Source: Apostichopus parvimensis (Eukaryota > Echinodermata > Holothuroidea > Aspidochirotida > Stichopodidae). Taken from it: a DNA stretch of 64,000 nucleotides. The notes beneath the pieces were generated by a model. The model was not told the origin of the DNA and did not search any database. It saw only the letters and a list, made by a program, of their open reading frames with translations. Position 1 is the first letter of the stretch, and every line of letters begins with the position of its first letter. The stretch covers positions 58,712 to 122,711 of the forward strand of contig KN882546.1 of NCBI GenBank assembly GCA_000934455.1, in the 5' to 3' direction. A program made the position numbers and the translations under genes. This document shows positions 22,946-34,912 of the stretch, in pieces.

Positions 22946-23930
22946 CAGTGGCGTAGCTAGAGGTTTTGGCGCCCGGGTGCAAGAGTAGAAAATTGCGCCC
23001 CCAATTATAACTATAATATTGTGAAAGAAATTGATATTGGTTCTATAGGCTTTAAGCATATCCGTACCGTCCCATGCACTGTAAAAATAAGTTAACTGTG
23101 TAAAAAACATTTTAACCCGAATAATTATTAGTATTCTCTCACAGATAGCAGGTTATCTCTTACTGTTGCAACTGCATTACGATGTTCGCAACTTTGTATA
23201 CAACTTTACCATTATCCTAATTTGTCTTATAGTAGAGTCTTGTAAGTTGCTGAATTTGTAACATTGTTTGAACTCGCAACTGCATTTTGCGTGGTTTTGC
23301 ATCTGCAAATAAGTTAATAACATGATAAAAGTTAATGTTGTCTGCTTCATCGCGCTCAATACTAAGGAGTCCCATCGTGGCTCTGAGATATGGCAGGATG
23401 AGTTTCAGCTTGCTGAATGAGCCCTCACAACTAGCGATTGAAAAAGCTACTGTCAAGATGATTTGAATTGCTACTCGCAACTTCCGAAATATGTTCTCAT
23501 CACCGTACTGAACGATAAACTCGAGGAGTTCCACTGCGTTTGTGATGCTGGTGTTTGTTCGACTTTTCAACATCATCCTGCAATCTATTACTTCATTGTA
23601 CAGCTCCTTTCCCATGACGTCGGTATTGTACAAGTCGCCAACGCTTTCCTTGATGATAGCTTTCTGATTCTGTCAAATCTTATGTTGATGTCATCGAGTC
23701 TCGTGAATTCTTCCTTTAGTTCACTCAGGAGTCTGTCAACAGACCCTTTCATTATTCGCATTATTTCTTGTTTTGCAGACAGACCTGCACATCCTGAGCT
23801 GTTTCGCCATGCATTCTTTTCTTCCTTCTGGCACGTCTTTCCAGCGTGATCTCCCACTCCTCGCATATTTGCAACGCTCTGCTAATAGACTATAGGGCAT
23901 AAGGCTGAAATGCACTTGTAAACTATGTTT
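22946..23930 (-). mobile_element. hAT transposon relic, C-terminal part
   Basis: The end at 22946 reads cagtggcgtagctag, the same terminal motif as the hAT element at 36257. The minus strand then encodes a ZMYM1-like hAT C-terminus: ALQICEEWEITLERRARRKK (about 23870), RLLSELKEEFTRLDDINIRF, ELYNEVIDCRMMLKSR, and the dimerisation region VAFSIASCEGSFSKLKLILP and LLSIERDEADNINF (23217-23480). The upstream part continues beyond the Academ-like insertion at 31858-32080. Frame changes are present and the far terminal repeat was not found. Confidence 0.75.
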
Positions 23931-24569
23931 AGTAGTCCCCTTCTTGGCACTACCTGAAATGTAGCTTAAATTGTACATATTTTATGTCTCTTTCAGACTA
24001 TGGCAGTTCCCACTTCCAGAAGTGGAGCACTTCCCATATTTTACGCAACTCTTGTTGCTTAATGCAAAATGCAACACGTGTGAAAGGCAACATGAGAAAT
24101 AGAATCACACTTGGCATGCATAATGTAACGACTACTCGCCATGTACCTACGACATAGGAGCAGCGGGGTTAGGGGTGTTTACAATGACTCTAATTGTCAG
24201 CTAAAATAGGGACGGAAGCTTAGAAATTAATAAAAAAAATACTCAAATCAATAAGCAGAAACATTTATGATAGGGTAACGACTGGCTTCTATATTCAGTA
24301 GGCCTAGCAACAACTCAAAGACACATACCATCAAGGAGCAGTGCTGGTCTACTATTCACTATACGGTTTGTATATGAACACATGACATCATAAACACAAA
24401 TAATAACAAATAATAACAACTGTATCTCAGTTGTGTAGGTACAAATGCATTGTAGCATTCCCACAACTTCAAACTGATCAAAAAATATAAACTCTCTCTC
24501 TTGTAGTAGTCCGTTACGACTAACGAGACTATATAACTAAAAAAAAATACTACACTCGAACATAATCGC

Positions 24570-24700
24570 TGTCATTCCGATCCAGCGTCTCTAGACCGTT
24601 CGGGGAACCGTTGGGTGGAGTAGCCCCTTCCCTAGGTAGTACAGTACAACCAGCGTCTATACGAACGACCGGCGTCTATAAGTGATACCCGGCGTCTAAT
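24570..24700. repeat. Short tandem motif (c/g)gcgtcta(t/a)
   Basis: Four occurrences of '(a/g)gcgtct(a/c)(t/g)a' within about 120 bases: cagcgtctctagacc, cagcgtctatacgaac, cggcgtctataagtg and cggcgtctaattg. Function unknown. Confidence 0.45.
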
Positions 24701-25384
24701 TGCCCAAGGCCATCAACAGAGTGTGTATACAGGGTACATATAGTAAGACCTGAATAATCAGAATTTGCATGAAGACATATGAAATAGTCTTCAACTTTCT
24801 CTCAGGAGATGTAAAGGTGTTGCCTCTGCTTGTGTCGGCAGATGAGAGATGCATCCATAGGATGTAGCTAGGTTTTTATGCCTTACACATTTTAACTTCA
24901 CCCTTAGAATTCTAGGGTGGCCGATGACCACAAACAAAGAAGAGTTGTTTTGCCTTTACAGTTGAGAGAAGCCAGAGGCTGCTTCCTAACAGGTATAACA
25001 TAAGGATGTTACCACAAAACACACATTGGGAGCGCAGGAATGCTTAAGGGGTGAAAACAGGAAGCTCAGAAGTTATCTGAGCCAAGGTGATTAATTAAAG
25101 GGAAAAAAGAAAGAAAAGTAAATAAAAGATAAACAGTCAGGCCAGAGATAGACCCCTTGTCTCTCTCTAAACAACCACTACCTACTCCCAACAGACATAG
25201 TTACCAATACGACTGGAGGGGTTTGACCACATGGGGAAGAAATAGTAACAGTGGCTAAAATAACACTCTGCTACACTCTCCCTACCTAAAATGTTGTCGT
25301 CCCTGGCAACCTGCAATAAGAAAAATAAAAACAATTGAAAGTAAGAAACGGTGATGCAACAATAGACTTGTCCTACACTGGGTA

Positions 25385-25700
25385 TTAGTGGTTACTGACC
25401 AATAGTCCTTGTAGCAATGCCATCTGTTGTTGCATCAGACTCATCACCAGGGTGGAGTCTTGGAACCTTGTGGGGGTAGGTACAGCTTGCACTGAGAGCG
25501 ATGCCACATCAGGCTTTCCCAGGTCTGCGTATGACAATCGAGGAATGGGGGCTGGGTTCCGCCTGGGCCTCTGCGCTGTAACATCGATGGGGACGTCTTC
25601 CAGGGGCACGCGGAACTCAGGAGGAGGGGGCAGCTCATCCACTGTCTCTGGGGGAGCTGGGTGCACCTCTACGACAGCCTCTACCTCTGTAGCATCAATG
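25385..25700 (-). pseudogene. Proline-rich C-terminal coding fragment, origin uncertain
   Basis: The minus strand is open from a possible acceptor (gatgctacag, near 25700) to a stop at 25385. It encodes VHPAPPETVDELPPPPEFRV, QRPRRNPAPIPRLSYADLGK and a Gln/Met-rich end. The RRNP...RLSYADLGKP text recalls the basic-to-hydrophobic tail found after the integrase in some Ty3/gypsy-type polyproteins, so it may be a small fossil of that kind. Alternatively it is a terminal exon of the surrounding transposon. I cannot decide. Confidence 0.3.
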
Positions 25701-26493
25701 TAGTTATCAAATTATCAACAAGCTACAACAAAGGATCTAAGAAGCTGTCTTAACCAGTTCACAAAAAGAGGCTGCTCTGTAATTTTTATTTAAATGTGCA
25801 CTTCGCAAGTACCCATCATTGTTGCAGCTTTAATGTACATCCACGTAACTTTGGTTTGCAGACGTCTCAATGTCAAATGCAAACCAAATACATCTTTTAA
25901 ATACCAATGCAAGCTCACAATTTAAGACATACAAACAAAATTAAGTGGAGTGTTCATTAAGTCTGCTGATACTCATGGGTATCTTGTACTTGTCTTAAAT
26001 GTCTCACTTTCTATTCTTGAACTGCTGAATAAGGTAATCCGCTGGAAGTCAGGTACAATCTTCAAACCGATTTATGTAGGACTTGGTCTCGTACTTCCGG
26101 CACTTCAAAGATGTGGAGTCACGATTCCTGTCAAGATAAAATAGGGAAGAAATCATTAACATTTTGAAAGCACTTTCCTTAATTTTTGACATCCAATTAC
26201 TTGCCTTGCCTTCGAAAATAATTGTATTATTGTATTTTTTTTTTTAAATTACATGTATTATATTTAATGGTTGGGTGATTATCATATTCAGGAAGTAAAC
26301 TCTAGATTAGCCTTTTTATTCATGCAGTATTCCACACACCAACATCCTTCTGTAAAATCCTTGTGTAAAATTCTCTGAAGTTTTGCACACACTGCTGTAT
26401 ACATACATGTACAAACATGCAAGTGGCATAGATGCCCCCCCCCCCTGAAAAACCCATGCAGAAGTTACAATGAACATTTTTTGCACACACGCA

Positions 26494-29400
26494 CTAACCA
26501 TGACCCGAAATACAATTTATTTTTGCCCCTCCCCCTCCTCTTGATGACAGAGGCCAGCTACGCAGCTGAAACATGCTTGTACATATAACTTTTTCTTTGA
26601 TTTGCAAATTTGTACTTAGAAGATGAAGAAACATCTCTTCATCGTCATGGGTGTCTCCATCATCATCATCATCATCATCATCAGCTTTCTCATCATCTTC
26701 AGGGACTGGTTCTATATGTTCATCATCTGGTTCAGCCATGTTGTTGCAGTTCTTGCACTCACAGAGTTCTGTGCAACGTAGACCTACAGATGCACAGCAC
26801 TGGTCATCTGCTTCCGAGGCCGTACATTTAGACTTCTTGCAAGTCCATCCAATCTATACGAAGCTGTCCATCGATCATCTTCCAACCATGTCTAACTGGT
26901 GATGGAATGTCTGGCTGCTTCTCAAAGCACCGTCTCCAAATGGCAGCTTGGTAGTTGGAGTGTTGTATGTGCTTCTTCAAGGGCATCGTAGTTTGGTGGC
27001 ATGATGTCTTGTGGCCGTTGAAAACAGACTATACCTTGCCTCATCCACACGGTTAATGTCGCTCATACCATACAACCTGCAAAGAAACTCCTCTAGCACA
27101 GAATCCAGGTCATCTGTCAAAGTAAAGGAACTCTCCAACTTCTCAAATGCCTCTGTATACTTGGCTGATTTTGATATCAATGTAAATCCTCTGGTTTTCC
27201 CGCGTCCATAAAATTCACTGGTAGAATCGCATCCAGGAAATGTATGATAGCCTAGTACAGCTTTGGCCATTTCATATTCTAAGTGAAGCTGGATTTATTG
27301 CAGGTTGATGGTGCGAATCTTGTCCTCTTTGCCAGTGTGGAAATACAGAGTACAGTTCCGGAGGTGGGCAGATGCACCAATGCCAGTGATGAATACGTCT
27401 GTGTCTGGGCTCTTAATAATGATGTGCGCTCTGCCCTTGTCACTGATGTATTTTGCATGAAGCATCATTTAACGTGACGTGAAAAGGACACGGACCCAAA
27501 GGCCAACAGAAGCAAAACAAAAAAAAAACACTAGAAACCGGCCCCAAAAAGCCAACTCCAAACCACAAACAGAAAAACCCAACCCATATTATGTAACGAC
27601 CACACAACCCCCACACCTAACAACTAACTGACTCCAAATTTTATCCGGGGAACGCCGTCCCGATAGTAGACAGGGACCTTTAAACCAACAGAACGCAAAA
27701 CTGAAAAAACTTGTCCGGGGACGACCTTAGGCTCCCCCGAAAAACTCAACAATACGATTTTGCTGTCACGTCGAGCCGCCTTCACAGCTAGGGGTGTGGC
27801 AAGCCACGCACCTATACGAAAACCAAAACTACACTAACAAACTACAAAACTAATGAAATGCCAACGAAAAAACACTGTGTGGTCAACGAAAAGTGGAGAG
27901 CAGCCGAAACACGTCCGCACTCCACGAAAGCAAAGTACCAGTCTGTACTGTGTCACTTGTACTTTGTCACTAAATCCATCTGGAAAAGACTCTTGCAAGG
28001 ATGAAACTACTTGGCGGTATTGATGCTGCTTATCCTCTTCCAGTGAATTGCCAACGTAGACGATGCAGTGCTTCTGCCATTAGCTTGTGACAGCGGATGC
28101 TCCTCTTATAGTTGTGGCCATTCATCACACCTGGCACAGAAGCTGAAGCTACAACACCAGATTCGATGAGAACATCCTGCAACCCTGCCTCCTGGAACCT
28201 CTTCCCAATACACGCCAATGCAGTCATTGTTGTGTGGGAAGCTCCAAGTCGAATCACTATCCCTTCCATGAAGTTTGGTGTTTGCCAACGTATGATCTGG
28301 GTCTTTGCATAGATGGCCTGGTCGACCAATATCACGATGGACGGGTGTTCCAGTTGATCTGCTATGTCTAGACCTCGGTGAAGAACAGTGTTGACCGTGT
28401 TCAAATCAGTTGGGCGTGTATTAAAGACTGGTAAGTATGCAACTGTCGCTTTTGGTGGCACTCTGACAGAAGCTGGTTCAACCCAGTCCATGAAAGTCTT
28501 TCCTGTGAACATTTGGTGATGTAGATGGCACGATTATTTTTCTTGTCAGGAACCATGCTGGTATTGTATACATCCAAGCCGAGTTCGATGTTCTCCTCAA
28601 ATGTTGCTGGGGATGACTTTCTCTGGCCACCGAATCTGACCACTTGCAGGTAATGAACGCTTTCTGGATTTTTGGACTCTTTGGGTGGTCCTTGATGCTG
28701 TGTCTCTCTTGGTACATGCTGAACAGCAATTCCATTTGTATTATTTGTCGTGCCCTTTCCGGAGTCGTCGTTCCATACCAGAGTTGTATATGATGATTTC
28801 TGTAGAGAAGACGGAAGGGTACTTGTTCCTTACTGGATTTCTTGCATCCCCAGTGCTGTGTCATGCTCCAATACACTGGTATGGGACACACACTGACCAA
28901 ATCCATTCAGCACGCCAATAAGTCTTCATGATCCACTGAAACGACGCATCGCCATTGAGAGTGCTGTATGCTTTCGTGGCCAAATACATGTCCTCAGCAA
29001 TGGCAAGGATGTGACGATCCTCGGCATCTCTAGTCTTCACTTTCTCCTTATCATCTGGTTCATCGGAAATGCCAACAACCCATGTCAAAAATTTATACAG
29101 CTTTGTTGGTACCATACTGCGTGCTGCGTCTTTTGATTAATATGTTGATGTTGTAGGCCATGGAAGGTTGGTCGATGCTGTTCCTTGAATTTCTTTCTTC
29201 AGGTCCAATGCAGTAGAATACCTGTCCCTGAGTGATGACATCTCATTTGGTCTAGTTTGGTAGCCACTGCCATGCCTCTGTCGCTTTGGTGGCACCTCTT
29301 TCTGATCGTCTGTGTCAGTAGTGGTGGTATGGGATTCAGAACCCATGACACCACGCACAAGTTCTTCAGTTGATAGTGTCTGAATGTACACCATTTCACC

Positions 29401-29911
29401 AGCATATATTTTGTTTGGCTTCAGAAAAGACAGCTTTAACAAACTGTTTCTTCAATTTCGTCAAGTGGTATATATTCTTCTCCACTATGATATTCTGATC
29501 AATGTTGCATTTACAAAAGGCAAGAAATCCTTTCGCATACATCTGTTCCTTTGGCTCTGCATTGTTTTTGGTTAAGTAATTTCTGTAACCTTTGAAACAG
29601 CTTCGATGGCCACACACTCTTTCACGAATCTGCATTAATATCCGGACATCTTTCTTGTCATTAGCAGCTATTGCTAGTTTGCCATCATCTGGCAGTTCAC
29701 ATAAAAGCAAACGTTCTTTCTTCTTTCGTCCCTCGCGATCTCTCCATGACTTGTTGCCACAACAGATAATGCACACCTCAGGAAGGACAGGATTAGATAA
29801 TGTCTTGCGAAAGCTGACCACACTGGAGATAGAGCGTAACAACCTTGTTTCTGCTGTAGATGACGTATCCTTAGCTTTGGGTTCCCCGCTGGAAGTGGAT
29901 GGTTCGAATTC
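26494..29911 (-). pseudogene. Academ-type transposase gene, degraded
   Basis: The N-terminal segment (29911-29420) starts at a plausible acceptor (ctctcacag). It has CIICCGNK...LLLCELP...RERVCGHRSCFKGYRNYL, a Cys/His finger. Middle segments include VPTKLYKFLTWVVG (about 29100), LEHPSIVILVDQAIYAK, QTPNFMEGIVIRLGASHTTM and GVMNGHNYKRSIRCHKLM (28030-28512). Then come KSPDTDVFITGIG (about 27400) and the XPG/FEN-like ALAKAVLGYHTFPGCDSTSE-type region with GRGKTRG and EEFLCRLYG (26977-27270). A Cys-rich cluster CKKSKC...CCASVGLRCTELCECKNC sits near 26760-26840. An Asp-rich tail (DDDDDDDD) follows. Several frame changes and a LINE fragment at 27474-27937 break it. The family is abundant in cnidarians and amphioxus as uncharacterised proteins. 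Confidence 0.6.
27474..27937 (-). mobile_element. Tx1 family A LINE, UTR-only deletion copy
   Basis: The block starts in the 3' UTR at 'aacgtgacgtgaaaaggac' and runs to the sequence at the ORF2 stop ('ccgtcccgatagtaga'). It then jumps directly to 'cagggacctttaaaccaacag' at the ORF1 start and 5' UTR, and ends with the 5' terminal 'cactccacgaaagc'. All of ORF2 and nearly all of ORF1 are missing. It begins at the inner of two homologous 3' ends. It lies inside the Academ-type gene, just upstream of the KSPDTDVF segment. No target duplication was found. Confidence 0.75.
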
Positions 29912-30119
29912 TGTGAGAGAATGAAATAAAAATGATGTGTGAATAAATTTGTAGGTACCGGTAAACAAGTACTAGTACATGCAATGACAAGAATTAAGAA
30001 AGGAAAAACAAAAGCCAAATTGTGTAAATACATTTAAATTATGTTGCTAGTAGTATTTTCCAGTTGGGAATACATGACATTTTTGATGTTTGAAAACTAC
30101 CATATACTACAATATCAGA

Positions 30120-30780
30120 GGAAAAATATAAATTGGGCATATCTCCGCAGTGCAATGAGTTTTTTAAAAAAAAACAATCACAAAACCAGGATTTGAAATA
30201 CACCGATATATCGCTACATTGAAAATTAGGCATAGCTCCACTGTGACATGTTTTTTTTTTAAGACAAAACAATCACAAAACTAAAAATATACATTGAATT
30301 GGGCATAGCTCCGCCTTGCGACAGCTTTTTAGACGAAACCCGTGAGAAAACAGACATTCATTTAACAAAAATTGAAATAGCTTAGTTAAAAACACCAATA
30401 ATAAATATTTTAATAGTATAGTACACACTGTAAATATGTGTAACCATGGACATTAACATTTGTTATTTAGACAGAAAAATTGGGACAGCTCCGCCGTGCA
30501 ACGCAAGACAAAAATATACCGGTACATGAAAAAGTACATTGTAAACATAGCTCCACTGAACAATGGCTTTTTTAGACAAAAGCAGTCACAAAGCTAAGAC
30601 TAAAAATATACCGGTACATTAAAAATTGTGCGAAGCTCTGTCGTGCAACAGCTTTTTGTACAGAAAGCCTCACAAAACTAACACTAAAAATGTACATAAA
30701 AACAAATTTGGCATAGCTCCGCTGTGCAACGGCTTTTTGTCAAAAATCCGTCACAATTGAAATAGCTCCACTAACATAAA
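30120..30780. repeat. Degenerate tandem repeat, about 9 units of 65-95 bases
   Basis: The phrase '(t)gggcatagctcc(g/a)c(c/t)gtgcaacggctttttnnacaaa' recurs near 30136, 30229, 30302, 30380 (decayed), 30481, 30545, 30632, 30711 and 30757. It alternates with 'tcacaaaactaa..actaaaaatataccggtacatt'. The array sits between the transposase start and the right terminal repeat of the Academ-like element. This is the kind of subterminal repeat a transposase could bind, though that is only a suggestion. Confidence 0.65.
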
Positions 30781-31857
30781 GTCACTTGGGTTTTTACTAC
30801 TAACTGACAAAGATAGGTCATCGTGACATGACATCACATGAATTGATAGTATATTAAAAATCAATTGGGCATAACAGATGTCAGAAAACCATACTCAACT
30901 TGCATTGTCATTTGTCAATGGCTTTTAAATTAAAAACGATCAAAATAAAACCTACTTTCATCATACCATCACCCTTTTTCTATTTATTTATTTATTATGT
31001 CTAACATTGAAGTATAAATACTGCAAAAGCAGAGGCAAGTCATGCACTGAACTGTGCATCAAGACAGCTAGATGTAATTCGTTATGCATGTACATGTATG
31101 AGTGTAAATCATCATGATGATCCAAATTGAACATCATAAAATGTGCTTTGTGCGTATTTCTTACATCCGAAATTAAAGTCTTACCTGGTTCATTGCATGA
31201 TTCAACCACAACTTCTTTATTCTTGTTGTTTAACCTCGCTTGTGCTTTGAGGAGTCGGTAAATTACCGATTACATTTCTCGTGAATACCATCATGTTCTG
31301 GGATTTGTAGTGTGGTTATATCAACATCGCCATTAAGACGTAAAATTCACTTGCTATATCGGCCTGATAACCCACTAGATCTTTCCAAAGTGTAACACTT
31401 TTCAGAAATGTGTTCCATATTGTGACTGTCAAAGGCTTTAAAATTCCAGAAACACCATAACAGTGAGCAAAAGAAGCATTTTTCTAGCAACTTTCACGGT
31501 CCGCCTTCGTAATCGTTGACATGACTCTGCAGGCAAAGCGTCGGGCTTGTTCCACGTGACATGGAAAATCGGCGTACCGAAGCTTGTTAAAACGGCGTCT
31601 CTGATTCGTCGGTTGGACCGTGCATCAGGGTTTCTTTAATAAATGCACCAATCACGTAAATGACATATTTCGCGGCCGGAGGAGAATCTGTAATACGGTT
31701 TAATTGGCTCATTTCGTTGCTACGATCTTTCAATGTTATTACAAATATATTTGCCAAATTTTACCCTTCGTAGGGTGGGAACACATAGATTAATTCTTGG
31801 AAATTATTTTACTCATTTGCAAAAGAGGTTTCATGTAGTGCCAAGATGGGGACTACT

Positions 31858-32080
31858 GGACAAGCTCCTAGATCGACTCGCCCTACCGTCTATAAGTAAA
31901 TCATTGCATAGCGATTCACGATTCGCCAAGAAGTGATTCTGAAGAGCTTCCAGATCACGAGCAGCACCATGGAAGTTCATTGTAGGATCTTGGAGGCGCT
32001 TTTGTACACGATGAAGGCGGCCAAGAATAGTATTCCAAAAGCCTAGCAGGACCAGGAAAACAAAAGTAAGAACCTGTCAT
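31858..32080 (-). pseudogene. hAT transposase relic, central part
   Basis: The minus strand reads VLLGFWNTILGRLHRVQKRL and then FHGAARDLEALQNHFLANRE, matching the central region of ZMYM1-like hAT transposases that precedes the ALQICEEWEITLERR segment found at 23870. The two halves are separated exactly by the Academ-like element. Sequence beyond about 32080 is not recognisably hAT. Confidence 0.6.
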
Positions 32081-32146
32081 CTGAGTTAAACCATGTATGA
32101 GCAATTTTGTACATACTTGGTAGGAGGTGGGTCTGTGTCTGGGTAC

Positions 32147-32435
32147 TTATTGCTTATTATTACCCTTCATCGATTGCATGAACATCATTAGCATGTTTTG
32201 CATCTGCTGCTGTTGTTGCGTGAGGTGTTGCTGCATTTGTTGTTGCTGTGTCTGCTGTTGTTGAAAGAGTTGAAATCGTCTATCTCTTTCAGCTTCGTCC
32301 CTCTTTACCTCTGCTCTTTTCATGGCGAGCTCTTCCTTCCTCATTTCTCTTTCCAACTCCATCTTTTGATGCAAAAACTGAACAGCATCACTCCCACTGT
32401 TTGTTTTTCTTGGTGTATTTTCTTTATCTGCAAAT
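32147..32435 (-). pseudogene. C-terminal exon, charged and Gln-rich coiled coil
   Basis: A plausible acceptor (ctatttgcag) near 32436 leads into DKENTPRKTNSGSDAVQFLH, then a highly charged helix (LEREMRKEELAMKRAEVKRD), a Gln/Met-rich run and the stop at 32147. This resembles the C-terminal tail of MYB/SANT-like proteins associated with Harbinger transposons. A DNA-binding N-terminus was not found nearby, so the assignment is tentative. Confidence 0.35.
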
Positions 32436-32544
32436 AGCCTATGACAAAACAAGATAAAGGTGCATCGTGAATTTCCTACATATGACAGACCTGTCAACCA
32501 ATTTGGAGACAGAATGAATCCATGCAATCATGCTTGTTTGTGTG

Positions 32545-34813
32545 CTGGATGCAAGACCCTTCACTGCACAAGTCTGGAGATGACCCACAAGATGCGGCAT
32601 AGCCAGTGCAAAGCGGTTGCACAAAGCCTTAGCCAGCAACTTGTAGTCCACATTTAACACGGTGATCGGACGCTTGTTATGAGGATCCAAGGGGTCCCCA
32701 GACTTGGGCAGCAAAGTAATCATGCCCAGACGTTGACTATGGTTTAACAGTCCGTTTTGGAAGGCGTCCTCGAAGACGGCTCTGATGTCGGGTCCGATTA
32801 TTGCCCAGAAGGTTAGGTAGAACTCCCTCGGAAGCCCGTCCGAACCCGGGGACTTGCCATTCTTCATCTTCGAAAGCGCCTTCCAAAGCTCAACAGTGGT
32901 TATTCCGCNNNNNNNNNNNNNNNNNNNNNNNNNNNNNNNNNNNNNNNNNNNNNNNNNNNNNNNNNNNNNNNNNNNNNNNNNNNNNNNNNNNNNNNNNNNN
33001 NNNTCAGTGAAGGGCGCTCCTCAGCTTCCACCGCTTCGACACGGGCCCTGACGCGGGCACCGTGGTACTTTTCATCGAGATAAGTCTGCAAAGCGATGAC
33101 AGCCGAAGGATCGCCAAACTTCACCTCCGCGCACAGCTTCGATAATTTCTCTTCGACGCCGTGCGCGGGTCACGCAATACTGAATTGCGTAGCGTTTGAT
33201 GCGCAACTTGACATCATTCCACCATTGGGATGTAGAGGCAAAGGCCGGCTTCAATGTTTGCCATCCTTTGTACCAGGTTTCGAAACCTTGGCGGAACTCT
33301 GCCTCGCCAAGAATCCGACAGTTAAGCTTCCATAGGCCCCGCCCGATCGGGAAAATGGAAGGCAAAAGAAAACGTGCTACAACAGTGTCATGGTCAGAGA
33401 GCGGACAGCTCAGCGTCTCGCAACCCGAAAATTTCAAACTTACGGGCGCAAACACTCGATCTATCCTGGAGGCATCTTCTCCGTTAGGCCACACCCACGT
33501 ATACGCCGTACTACAAGGGTGCATATGCCTCCAGACATCGGCTTAAAGGTGTGCCGAAGTGTCCAGCTCTGTGACACTAGCAGACACAGAAGCCCCGAGT
33601 CTGTCAAGACTCGAGTCTGGGACACAGTTAAAGTCTCCGAGCATACACATTGCAAAGGGAGATGTTACCCTGTGGATACTTGAATAGAATGCAAACCAAT
33701 CGGCCCTAGTGATCCGTCTCCACCCTAGTGGCACAACCCGCCTGACGAGGTGACAGAAGGATGACAGTGCCACAGGATGAAGACAAACCAAACGAAGCAT
33801 GCAGCCCACCACCCCACTCATAAGCCCATAGAGGCACATCTTCTTCCAAAATATGTGTTTCTTGCAGCCAAACGCAGTCGACCTCCATTGACTTACAATA
33901 TTTGAAAATGCGACTGCGCTTGCGATGATCCCTCATGCCATTCACGTTCAAAGTGGCAACTGGAAGTGTATGGGCCATGAGAGGACAATGAGGCAAAACT
34001 ACACCGACGACGATTCTGTAAGTTTCAAGTGCGCCCTAGACGACATATCGTCGTCCGAGTCGTCACTTGAAGCCGACCTTTTTAGAGAGGGATCCCCCAT
34101 CTCGTCGTACCAGCTCGTCCCAGTGGCACGTTTCGGCTCGATGATCACCGAGTCTCCGGAGTAGGCTGTCAGACAGAGCCTCCGGAGACTCGATGATCAC
34201 CGAGTCTCGGGAGTCGCCTTCAGACAGAGCCGCCGGACCGGAACTGGACAAGTTGATGGGGGGGGGGGGGAGGCGGTGCGGGCGACTCAGGTGCAAGTAA
34301 AATCCCACCAGATTCTCCGTCCGAAGCAGCAGGTGCGTCGGAACTCGACGCCTTAGGCTTACCCCCACTCATAAGAGGAGAGACAAGCGCGAAAGACAAG
34401 CGTGGGCAAGCAGAGGTATCATGCCCAAGACGAAGGCAGCGCCCACACTTTTGTTTGGGCAGCCCTTGGCTTCGTGCCCGGTCTCCCCACACCTGAAGCA
34501 GGTACGGGGCTGACCGGGAAAACGCACGTGAGCTTTGTGCCCGGCAATAAACAGGAAGGAGGGTATGTCCTGCTGTAGGTCGATCCGAACCTGTCGGTGC
34601 CGTTCAATATCCCAGGGGCCTGTGCGTAGGAGCACATTTTGGCAGCCTTGACAGCCCCAGACCGACCTAAAACGAGTTCCTGACGCACCTCTAGTCCTAC
34701 GTGGATGAGAGTTACCCATACGGAACGCTCGTATGGAGTAACTGTCAAACCATCGACATTACTCAGTAACTGCAAAGCCTGCAAAGCATCAACCTCTCCA
34801 GGAACCGCAACGT
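32545..34813 (-). mobile_element. Tx1-type LINE, family B, internal fragment
   Basis: Both ends are missing. On the minus strand it holds an ORF1 region (about 34813-34000) and then the endonuclease, linker and start of the RT (about 33990-32545). Recognisable text: YPGQPRTCFRCGETGHEAKG and a second knuckle CGRCLRLGHDTSACP. TLNVNGMRDHRKRSRIFKYC, WLQETH, GDFNCVPDSSLD and CPLSDHDTVVARFLLPSIFP follow, then KMKNGKSPGSDGLPREFY. A local duplication of about 55 bases lies near 34135-34240. The 95-base gap in the assembly falls inside it. Confidence 0.8.
32909..33003. other. Assembly gap (95 Ns)
   Basis: A run of N from 32909 to 33003, flanked on both sides by family B LINE ORF2. By comparison with 12040-12260 the true gap should be about 210-220 bases, so the N count is probably not the real length. 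Confidence 0.95.
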
Positions 34814-34912
34814 ATAAGGAATCCTGGTGATGCCTACATGTAAAATGCTGGCACTTAGAAAGGCTTTTGTCACCCAAAATTGTCTGAGAAATATGCATTT
34901 TTTGTGTGTAAC

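Larger units (their letters stand above)
23931..31857 (-). mobile_element. Academ-like DNA transposon, 7.9 kb
   Basis: Terminal inverted repeats: agtagtccccttcttggcac at 23931-23950 and its complement ending at 31857, with one mismatch over the first 23 bases and similarity continuing about 6 bases inward. Between them lies one multi-segment gene on the minus strand (29911-26494) with a Cys-rich N-terminal finger, an XPG/FEN-like HTFPGCDST...GRGK motif and a Cys-rich C-terminal cluster. These are the hallmarks described for Academ transposases (XPG nuclease plus Cys8 finger). The element interrupts a hAT relic. I could not define a target-site duplication. It contains a tandem repeat (30120-30780), a LINE UTR fragment (27474-27937) and other debris. 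Confidence 0.55.

Noticed and set aside
26640-26700. A trinucleotide (CAT)n microsatellite as an independent feature
   Set aside because: It encodes the Asp run in the tail of the Academ-type gene, so it is explained by that coding sequence.
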